Below, piece by piece: positions 52,251-59,002 of a stretch of 64,000 nt of DNA (position 1 is the first letter of the stretch; every line of letters starts with the position of its first letter). The stretch comes from Bacteroidota bacterium (lineage in GTDB: Bacteria; Bacteroidota; Bacteroidia; Bacteroidales; Tenuifilaceae). The translations under genes were made by a program, and so were the position numbers. Below the pieces are notes generated by a model. The model was not told the origin of the DNA, ran no database searches, and was given only the letters and a program-made list of their open reading frames with translations. The stretch covers positions 1-64,000 of the forward strand of contig JAKQKB010000072.1 in assembly GCA_029560875.1 (NCBI GenBank). Reading direction: 5' to 3'.

Positions 52251-54248
52251 TTACTCCGCTGTACTAAATGTTCGAGGAATAATAATTTTAAAGGTTGTAC
52301 CAGTTGGCCCTTTAGTTGGGTCAATATTGGAATCAACTTCAATTTTCCCCTTATGCATCTTAACAATTCCATAGGTTGTTGCCAACCCTAATCCAGTCCC
52401 CTTCCCTATTCCTTTAGTTGTAAAAAAAGGTGTGAAGAGTTTATCCATATTCTCCTCAGAAATTCCGGTACCAGTATCAATAACTTTGAAAATAATTTCG
52501 TCATTACTATCGTCGACCTCAACAGTTAAGGAACCGCCATTGGGCATTGCCTCAACAGCATTTTTGTTGAGATTGGTAAGAACCTGCATCATTTGTTCAT
52601 AATCAAGTTCTGCTGTGCAATTTTGCGCATTACAAACAACACTTGTGCTAATATTCTTCGGGATAACCACCGAAGAGATACTATCCTCGGCCAACTTTTT
52701 CAAATCGATTTGTTCCACTTTTACCTGATTTTTACGGGCAAAATTGAGCAAACCGCTCACAATTTTTTTGCATCGCTCGGCCTGCGCGGAAATTAACTCT
52801 AAGTCTTTGCGCAAGGGGTCTTCGGAGTTACACTCATCCAGAAGTATATTACTGTACATAAGCACAACACCTAGCGGATTATTCAACTCATGCGCAATAC
52901 CTGCCGAGAGTTGTCCCATATGTGCCAGTTTCTCGGAATGCTTAAGCGCTTGCTGCATTTTGGCTAACTTTTCGTTGGAAATTGCCAAATCCTTAATTGA
53001 AGCGTGCATCTCCTCTATGGTGTAGGGCAAGCACATCTCAATTTCAGCCAATCCTTCTACAATGGCTATTGCATGTTCCAAGCAAGTATCGTAACCGCAT
53101 GCACCACAGTTAAGATGGTCGCGCGATGAAAATTTTCCCATTGAGGCCAAAATCCTGCCCACCTCATCCTCTGTAGGCATCGAAATCCGTTTATCATCGG
53201 AGGTAAACCCTCTTGATAAATCGATACTAGAATACTCCGCTATTTCTTTTTCCCATTCAGACTGCTTATTTCTCGTTAACTTATCGCGCACATAAGAACT
53301 GATGAAAGTTTTACGCTCGAAACGTTTACCACCAGGGCTCATGCCTGGGCCCATTATACAACCCTCGCAGCAAAGTAACTCAAGGTTCTGACCTTTTAAG
53401 CTACCCGTTTCCCACTCCTTTATTGCCTCCTGAAAACCTATACGACCTTCGGCTACAGTAATATTTCCTTCTATCAAATCGTCAAAAATATTGACCGTTT
53501 GCATCAAACCTCTGCTAACAGGGAATATTGCACCACGCCCAGCATGAGGTGGGTCAAACTCCGAGGGTTTAATATTATCGCCTGTGATTCCGGCATGCTC
53601 TAACATTCCCCGTAATTCGCGGAAAGTTAAAACCTCATCCATCTCTTCCGATTCAGCCTTTTTAGCAATACATGGTCCAATGAAAACCAATTTAACATCA
53701 TCGCCTAACTTCTTGCGAACAACACGACTTGTTGCAACCATTGGAGAAACCAATGGAGATAGATTTTCAACTAAATCGGGATGATAGTATCGAATATAGG
53801 TAACAATAGCTGGACAATCGGACGATATATAGCCTTTCCCAGACCTATCCTCGAGCAATCCTTTGTATTTTTGAGCAACCAAATCGGCACCAAATGCAAC
53901 CTCGAAAACGTAAGAGAATCCAAGTTCACGCAGCATCCCAACAAAAACCTTATAATCCTCAATTTCCGAAAATTCGGCAGGAAAACTTGGAGCTACCAAT
54001 GCAGCAACCTTAGCATCTGATTGCAAAAGTGTTTTAACCTCCATTCTGGATAGCAAAAAAACCTTCGCATCCTGACTACAAACCTTAATACAGTTACCAC
54101 AACCAATACACCGCTCTGGGATTACCTCTGCCTGTCCATTGACAATTTTTATGGCTTTTGCAGGACATTCCCTTACACAGGTATAGCAAACCCTGCATAA
54201 CTCCTTAATTGTATGAACCAACTCCCTCCTACCGTCCGTATTTGCCAT
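52251..54248 (-). CDS. Sensory [FeFe]-hydrogenase fused to a histidine kinase
   Basis: The 665-residue protein joins a two-[4Fe-4S] ferredoxin domain (about 15-60: CRVCYTCVRECP, CIGCGNCIKVC), an H-cluster-like core (about 78-320), a CGACGYDTC cluster region (Cys381, 384, 389; Cys406) and a kinase: HisKA with His453 in IAHELNNPL, and HATPase with DTGTGI and GKGTGLGLATTYG. The core keeps the four cubane cysteines (145, 193, 293, 297), but the residue before Cys145 is Asp (SSDCP), where catalytic enzymes have the proton-relay Cys. This fits the kinase-linked sensory (group C1-like) class. Part of the hydrogenase operon. Confidence 0.9.
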   Translation of the reverse strand: MANTDGRRELVHTIKELCRVCYTCVRECPAKAIKIVNGQAEVIPERCIGCGNCIKVCSQDAKVFLLSRMEVKTLLQSDAKVAALVAPSFPAEFSEIEDYKVFVGMLRELGFSYVFEVAFGADLVAQKYKGLLEDRSGKGYISSDCPAIVTYIRYYHPDLVENLSPLVSPMVATSRVVRKKLGDDVKLVFIGPCIAKKAESEEMDEVLTFRELRGMLEHAGITGDNIKPSEFDPPHAGRGAIFPVSRGLMQTVNIFDDLIEGNITVAEGRIGFQEAIKEWETGSLKGQNLELLCCEGCIMGPGMSPGGKRFERKTFISSYVRDKLTRNKQSEWEKEIAEYSSIDLSRGFTSDDKRISMPTEDEVGRILASMGKFSSRDHLNCGACGYDTCLEHAIAIVEGLAEIEMCLPYTIEEMHASIKDLAISNEKLAKMQQALKHSEKLAHMGQLSAGIAHELNNPLGVVLMYSNILLDECNSEDPLRKDLELISAQAERCKKIVSGLLNFARKNQVKVEQIDLKKLAEDSISSVVIPKNISTSVVCNAQNCTAELDYEQMMQVLTNLNKNAVEAMPNGGSLTVEVDDSNDEIIFKVIDTGTGISEENMDKLFTPFFTTKGIGKGTGLGLATTYGIVKMHKGKIEVDSNIDPTKGPTGTTFKIIIPRTFSTAE

Positions 54249-54257
54249 ATTAGTTAT

Positions 54258-55982
54258 CTATAAAAGTACATCGCGCTTAACAAATGTTGTATGCAATATT
54301 CTACGAGCCAAATCACCTCCGGGTTCACCCAAATAGTTGGTATAGATTTCCTTCACTTGCGGATTTTTATGCGAACAACGAATTATATCAATCTCATCTA
54401 TCTCGTATAGGGCTTTAGCCCTTTGTCTTGAATCCTTATCCTCCGATACGAATGGCTGTCCACCACCATTCACACAACCACCCGGACAGGCCATAACCTC
54501 AATGTAATCGGCCTTTACATTACCCGCGGCTAACTCATCCATAAACTTATGAATATCCTTTAAGCCACTAATCACAATAAAGGTAAACTCCCTATCGCCA
54601 GCGTTAAACTTAACCTCGCGAATATTGTTGTTGGAACGAAAATCGGCAACCTTGAAATTCTGCAAATCTTTTCCGGTGATTAAGTTGTACACAGTTCGCA
54701 TTAATGCCTCGGAAGAACCGCCGGCAACTCCGAACAATTTCCCTGCCGAACTTCTTACATTAAAAGGAGCATCGGCACTCTGAGAATCTACATTCTGAAT
54801 ATCGACACCGTGTAACTTTATCAACCTTGCTAATTCGCGCGTGGAGAGAACAGAATCTACATCCGATACTCCTTTGCTGGTCATCTCCTCGCGCTGAGCC
54901 TCAAACTTTTTGGCCAAGCATGGCATTACCGAAACTGAGTATATGTTGGATGGATTGATATTTTTTTGCGGAGCAAAGTACGTTTTAATCAACGAGCCTA
55001 ATATCTGCTGTGGCGATTTCGCTGTTGATAGTAAGTTCAACTGATTTGGGTAGAACTGCTCCATAAATTTGACCCAAGCTGGACAGCAAGCCGAAATGAT
55101 TGGTTGCCCCTGGTTCTCTTCCTTCCTATTTAACAGTTCGTGAGCCAACTCCATTATTGCAATATCAGCTGCTACAGAAGTATCAAACACATACTTAAAG
55201 CCAATCTTCTTAAGAGTAGCGTTGAGTATTCCGTTCAAGTCTTTACCTACCTTCATTCCAAACTCCTCGGCTAACGAAACTGGGATTGATGGAGCAAACT
55301 GCACCACAGGAATTACATTAAGATTGTTCAACGAGTCAATTACCTCATCAATATTGGAGCGCTCATTCAATGCGCTTGTAGGGCAAGCCAAAACGCACTG
55401 TCCACAACCTATACAACTGGAAAAATTCAAGTCGCGCGACATTGTGGTTCCTATGTACATGTTGCAACCCCGCTTAACAAATTCGAAAGTTGAAACTGAT
55501 TGAACCTCATCGCAAACACGAACACACCTACCGCAAAGAATACACTTAGCAGGGTCGCGAACTATGCTTGGGCTCGATAAATCTAATTTTAGGTTGATGC
55601 TTTTACGCTGAACTTTTCGCTCGCGGATATGTAATTCGGCAGCCAACGACTGCAACTCGCAGTTCTCGTTGCGCACGCAGTACAAACAATCGTCGGGGTG
55701 GCTCGCCAAAAGTAGTTCAACCAAGGTTTTACGAGCTCGTACAACTCGTGGTGAGTGTGTTTTAATTCGCATCGACTCCTCAACAAATTGCGAGCAGGAT
55801 GTTACCAAATTCTCCCTTCCATCAACCTCAACAACACAAAGCCTGCAAGCACCTGTTGGCGATAAATCCTTCATATTGCAAAGCGTTGGAACTCTAATAC
55901 CATTGCGATTAAGAGCCGAAAGAATGGTTTCGCCCTTGCGAGCCTGAATTTGCCGATTATTTACTTCAATATTTATGTTCAT
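54258..55982 (-). CDS. hydA: [FeFe]-hydrogenase catalytic subunit HydA
   Basis: The 574-residue subunit has an N-terminal [2Fe-2S] domain (CNMKDLSPTGACRLC), a histidine-ligated cluster (HPDDCLYCVRNENC), a two-[4Fe-4S] domain (CILCGRCVRVC and CIGCGQCVLACP) and the H-cluster domain with L1 SACCPAW (Cys299, Cys300), L2 MPCLAKKFE (Cys355) and L3 MACPGGCVNGGG (Cys499, Cys503). These numbers match CpI of Clostridium pasteurianum, also 574 residues. Nothing is missing. With HydB and HydC upstream it should be the catalytic part of a trimeric NAD(H)/ferredoxin-linked enzyme. Confidence 0.96.
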   Translation of the reverse strand: MNINIEVNNRQIQARKGETILSALNRNGIRVPTLCNMKDLSPTGACRLCVVEVDGRENLVTSCSQFVEESMRIKTHSPRVVRARKTLVELLLASHPDDCLYCVRNENCELQSLAAELHIRERKVQRKSINLKLDLSSPSIVRDPAKCILCGRCVRVCDEVQSVSTFEFVKRGCNMYIGTTMSRDLNFSSCIGCGQCVLACPTSALNERSNIDEVIDSLNNLNVIPVVQFAPSIPVSLAEEFGMKVGKDLNGILNATLKKIGFKYVFDTSVAADIAIMELAHELLNRKEENQGQPIISACCPAWVKFMEQFYPNQLNLLSTAKSPQQILGSLIKTYFAPQKNINPSNIYSVSVMPCLAKKFEAQREEMTSKGVSDVDSVLSTRELARLIKLHGVDIQNVDSQSADAPFNVRSSAGKLFGVAGGSSEALMRTVYNLITGKDLQNFKVADFRSNNNIREVKFNAGDREFTFIVISGLKDIHKFMDELAAGNVKADYIEVMACPGGCVNGGGQPFVSEDKDSRQRAKALYEIDEIDIIRCSHKNPQVKEIYTNYLGEPGGDLARRILHTTFVKRDVLL

Positions 55983-56003
55983 ACCAATTGCTCTTTTGAA
56001 CGA

Positions 56004-57950
56004 TTACTTAAAGAATACCGCGGCAAACTTGCACGTAGTTTGACAAACGCCACATCCAATACACTTTTCCTCAACTATAAAGTAAGGCGAACGAGGTGTT
56101 CCAATAATTGCATTGGTAGGACATTTCTTAGCGCAAGCAGTACAACCAGTACATTTATCCACATCTATATAGAATGTTCTTAAATCGCGACAAACGCCGG
56201 CCTTACATTTACGGTCGAAAATGTGCTCCTCAAACTCATCCCTGAACGATTTCAAAGCCTTTAACAAAGGCTTGGGCGCTGTTTGACCTAATCCACAGAG
56301 CGATGTATCCTTCATCACCTCGGCTAAAGTTTCCAAGTTAATAACACCTTTGAAACGCTCTAGCGTATTGTGCCCTTCGTTGCTATAAGGACGACGAGAA
56401 ATATTATCGAGAATTTGATACATTCTGTTTGAACCCTCGCGACAAGGAATACACTTGCCACAACTCTCGTTACGGATAAAGTGCATAAAGTACTTGGACA
56501 AATCTACCATACAAACAGTTTCATCCAGTATTTGAACTCCCCCAGAGCCCATAGAAATTCCCTTGCTACTCAACTCATCAAAGTCAATCGGAACATCCAT
56601 TTCATCGGGAGTTACGCTAACGCCCGAAGGACCTCCAAGATGAATTGCCTTAAGCACTTGGTCAGGCTTAACACCTCCAGCCAACTCAACTAAAGTTGAT
56701 AACGACTCTCCCATCGAAACCTCAACCATACAGGTATTGGAAACCTTTCCGTTAATGGAGAATATTTTTGTTCCCTTTGAATTTTGCGTTCCAATGTTAG
56801 CAAACCAAGTTGCTCCATTTAAAAGTATATCGGGGATATTTGCAATAGTTTCTACGTTGTTAACAACCGTGGGCTTGTTATTAAAACCAACCTCAGTTGG
56901 ATAGGGCGGTTTAATTGATGGCATCCCACGCTTACCCTCTAAACTGCGGATTAAAGCAGTTTCCTCGCCACATACATACGCCTCGGGTCCACGTTTAATG
57001 GTGATATCTAAACTAAATCCGCTATCGAGAATATTATAACCAAGCAAACCAAAATCGTAAGCTTGCTTAATTGCCGTTTCCATTCTCTTAACGGTTAAAT
57101 CGTATCTATTTCGAATATAAATAAACGCCTTGTTCGCGCTAATTGCATAGGAACTTATAATGATTCCCTCAATAATACGATGTGGGTCACTCTCAATAAG
57201 CAATCTATCCATAAATGCGCCAGGGTCGCTCTCGTCGGCATTACATATGAAATAGCGTTCGTTTGTAGGAAAAGTCAATGCTTTGCGCCACTTAACACCT
57301 GTTGAAAAGCCTCCGCCGCCTCGTCCTCTCAATCCACTCTCCTCAACAGTTTTGCAAACCGAATCGCACGTATACTGTCGTAATGTTTTAGCCAGTGCAG
57401 AATACCCTCCACATGCAATATAGTCAATTATACTCTCAGGATTTATAACACCAGAATTACGGAGAAGTAAACGATTCTGCTTTGCAAAAAAAGGATGCTC
57501 GTTTATCAATGGCACATCTGGCCAAAGTTCAAGTATTGATGAAGGATACTGAAACAAAGCAACATCTGATTGAATAAAATTATTCAGCGCCCCATCCAGA
57601 ATTGAAGGAACATCGTCAGCCGATACATTTCGGAATGCAACCCTCGATTTCCCAGGCAGTTGAACCTCAACAATAGGTTCGAACGAACACATACCTAAAC
57701 TTCCAACCCGCACCAAATCGGCATTTATAGCATTCTCATCAATATAATTTTTAATGGCATCGTAGGTTCTTAAGGCTCCGGCAACAATCGATGAGGTTGA
57801 AATTCCAATAAAAATAATTGGTTTGCTAATCCTCTCGTGCCTGTAACTGAATAATTTTTCAGAAATATCATGAGGCAATTCAGAGTGAAGGTTTGGTATA
57901 ACCTTTTCGGCAAAGAAACTACGGTCGGTGTTGGTATAGGGTGTATCCAT
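56004..57950 (-). CDS. hydB: HydB: NADH/FMN-binding subunit of the hydrogenase
   Basis: The 648-residue subunit has a NuoF-like core with GRGGGGFSTGVKW (FMN/NAD site, about 209-221), CNADESDPGAFMDR, and the [4Fe-4S] motif ESCGKCIPCREGSNR. At the C-terminus are two more [4Fe-4S] motifs (CTGCTACAKKCP and CIGCGVCQTTC). The N-terminal domain (about 40-110) has the shape of the [2Fe-2S] thioredoxin-like domain of HydB proteins, but most ligand cysteines are gone: GISTSSIVAG, and only Cys88 in SLGMCSFEP. So one cluster is probably lost. In family members this subunit is the bifurcation site. Confidence 0.92.
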   Translation of the reverse strand: MDTPYTNTDRSFFAEKVIPNLHSELPHDISEKLFSYRHERISKPIIFIGISTSSIVAGALRTYDAIKNYIDENAINADLVRVGSLGMCSFEPIVEVQLPGKSRVAFRNVSADDVPSILDGALNNFIQSDVALFQYPSSILELWPDVPLINEHPFFAKQNRLLLRNSGVINPESIIDYIACGGYSALAKTLRQYTCDSVCKTVEESGLRGRGGGGFSTGVKWRKALTFPTNERYFICNADESDPGAFMDRLLIESDPHRIIEGIIISSYAISANKAFIYIRNRYDLTVKRMETAIKQAYDFGLLGYNILDSGFSLDITIKRGPEAYVCGEETALIRSLEGKRGMPSIKPPYPTEVGFNNKPTVVNNVETIANIPDILLNGATWFANIGTQNSKGTKIFSINGKVSNTCMVEVSMGESLSTLVELAGGVKPDQVLKAIHLGGPSGVSVTPDEMDVPIDFDELSSKGISMGSGGVQILDETVCMVDLSKYFMHFIRNESCGKCIPCREGSNRMYQILDNISRRPYSNEGHNTLERFKGVINLETLAEVMKDTSLCGLGQTAPKPLLKALKSFRDEFEEHIFDRKCKAGVCRDLRTFYIDVDKCTGCTACAKKCPTNAIIGTPRSPYFIVEEKCIGCGVCQTTCKFAAVFFK

Positions 57951-57960
57951 AGGTAAACTT

Positions 57961-58419
57961 TTACTCTATGATTAATTCGTCTAAAATGCTCTTTAACTTA
58001 ACGGGAGTTAACTCTGTATGGTACTCACCATTAATTGAAATAACAGGGCCTAAATGGCAAGCCCCCATGCAGGTTAGTACCTCAAGGCTAAACAAACCAT
58101 TCCTAGTGGTTTGACCATTCTTAATTTTCAGGTTCTTCTCGATATAGTCAATAATCCACTTGGAACCATTCATTCGGCACGACGTGCCGTTACATGCCTG
58201 AATATGGTGCTTACCTTTTTTCTCGAAACGAAATTGATTATAGAAAGTAGCTAATCCGTAAATTTTTGATGTTGGTATGTTTAAATGCTTACCAACCATA
58301 ACTACGGCATCCTCGTTCAAACATCCAACCTGTTCCTGAATCTCCTGAAGTATAGGAATTAAACTGTCTCGGCCAGAATGACTATACATTTCGAGAATTG
58401 CATTAACTTTTTCTTTCAT
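57961..58419 (-). CDS. hydC: HydC: [2Fe-2S] NuoE-like subunit of the hydrogenase
   Basis: The 152-residue subunit has a helical N-terminal part and a thioredoxin-like [2Fe-2S] domain with ACNGTSCRMNG (C-x4-C) and TCMGACHLGPV (C-x3-C), the four ligands of NuoE/HydC. It is first in the run hydC-hydB-hydA, each separated by 10-21 bases. An ATG at 58419 is preferred over a GTG 6 bases upstream. A Rex-like palindrome and a promoter-like TAnnTTTG element lie 20-45 bases before it. Confidence 0.92.
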   Translation of the reverse strand: MKEKVNAILEMYSHSGRDSLIPILQEIQEQVGCLNEDAVVMVGKHLNIPTSKIYGLATFYNQFRFEKKGKHHIQACNGTSCRMNGSKWIIDYIEKNLKIKNGQTTRNGLFSLEVLTCMGACHLGPVISINGEYHTELTPVKLKSILDELIIE

Positions 58420-58440
58420 AATCACTCAAAGATTGCATAA

Positions 58441-58458
58441 CTGTTATTCAACTAACAA
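58441..58458. promoter_or_regulatory. Rex-like operator upstream of hydC
   Basis: TGTTA (58442-58446), six bases, TAACA (58453-58457): the spacing of the Rex consensus TTGTTAANNNNTTAACAA. The minus-strand box TATGTTTG (58463-58456), a TAnnTTTG promoter match, overlaps its edge, and the likely start of transcription falls inside it. Binding would block the promoter of the hydC-to-rex run. Confidence 0.65.
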
Positions 58459-58463
58459 ACATA
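58456..58463 (-). promoter_or_regulatory. TAnnTTTG promoter -7 element for hydC
   Basis: TATGTTTG on the minus strand. This matches the -7 element of Bacteroidota sigma-ABfr promoters. No clear -33 TTTG is seen at the usual distance, so the strength of the call rests on this box and its place 37 bases before the start codon. Confidence 0.45.
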
Positions 58464-58503
58464 TAATTAACTGTAAATATGAATATTAACCACACTGCCT
58501 TAC

Positions 58504-58519
58504 TGTTAATTCTGGAACA
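58504..58519. promoter_or_regulatory. Weaker Rex-like site in the divergent spacer
   Basis: TGTTA (58504-58508), six bases, GAACA (58515-58519): one mismatch in the second half. It is about 60 bases from the hydC-side site and is less convincing than the two perfect sites. Confidence 0.35.
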
Positions 58520-58705
58520 ATTTAATAAATGAAATTAAAAATGCCAAGTGTTTTATAATTTTGAGCTGTTTTTTAACATATTCTGATAAATCGTTACCAA
58601 TTTTCAATTGCTTTATATTTGTTACTTTTACTTGAATAATCTTTCTTATATTAGCAAGGCATATTATGGCAAATGCTTATGCAGATTCATAAATTTTGCC
58701 AATTT

Positions 58706-58723
58706 TTGTTATTGAAATAACAA
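58706..58723. promoter_or_regulatory. Rex-like operator upstream of the ferredoxin/sensory hydrogenase genes
   Basis: TTGTTATTGAAATAACAA: two perfect arms (TTGTTATT and AATAACAA) around two bases. This fits the TTGTTAANNNNTTAACAA Rex form well. It ends 8 bases before the start codon of the ferredoxin gene at 58732. A TAAATTTTG stretch at 58690-58698 could be an imperfect promoter element just before it. Confidence 0.7.
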
Positions 58724-58731
58724 TCGGTGGG

Positions 58732-58983
58732 ATGGACAAGAAAAATGAGATAATAATTTGTTTGGGAAGTTCTTGTTTTGCTCGAGGAAATAAAGCAACC
58801 TTAAAGGCAATCGTAAAATACCTTGAAGACCATAAACTTAAAGATAAAGTTTACTTTCATGGAGGTCATTGTTTTGGCAAATGTGCCGAAGGACCTATTG
58901 TTAAAATAAACGATAAAATTTTTACTGGGGTTGATGAGTACAACATTATAGACATATTAACTCTTGAACTCAACGAGGATTAA
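58732..58983 (+). CDS. Small thioredoxin-like [2Fe-2S] ferredoxin
   Basis: The 83-residue product has four cysteines in C-x4-C (CLGSSC) and C-x3-C (HCFGKC) pairs, the pattern of NuoE/HydC-type ferredoxins, without the helical N-terminal domain of HydC. It could carry electrons or hold a cluster in a sensory complex. It is the first gene of the right-hand unit (ferredoxin, sensory hydrogenase, phosphatase). The start at ATG 58732 is chosen because the codons before it lie in the Rex-like palindrome. Confidence 0.85.
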   Translation: MDKKNEIIICLGSSCFARGNKATLKAIVKYLEDHKLKDKVYFHGGHCFGKCAEGPIVKINDKIFTGVDEYNIIDILTLELNED

Positions 58984-59002
58984 AACCTGAAACTGAAAAG
59001 AA

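Larger units (their letters stand above)
58420..58731. other. 312-base divergent regulatory spacer
   Basis: This region holds the Rex-like sites at 58441, 58504 and 58706, the promoter-like element at 58456 and a further TATATTTG at 58614-58621. No gene is seen in it. It drives two opposite transcripts, hydC leftwards and the ferredoxin gene rightwards. Confidence 0.6.

Noticed and set aside
54258-58419. Complex I (nuoEFG) instead of hydrogenase
   Set aside because: The large subunit carries all H-cluster loops (SACCPAW, MPCLAKK, MACPGGC), which NuoG lacks, so the set is HydABC.
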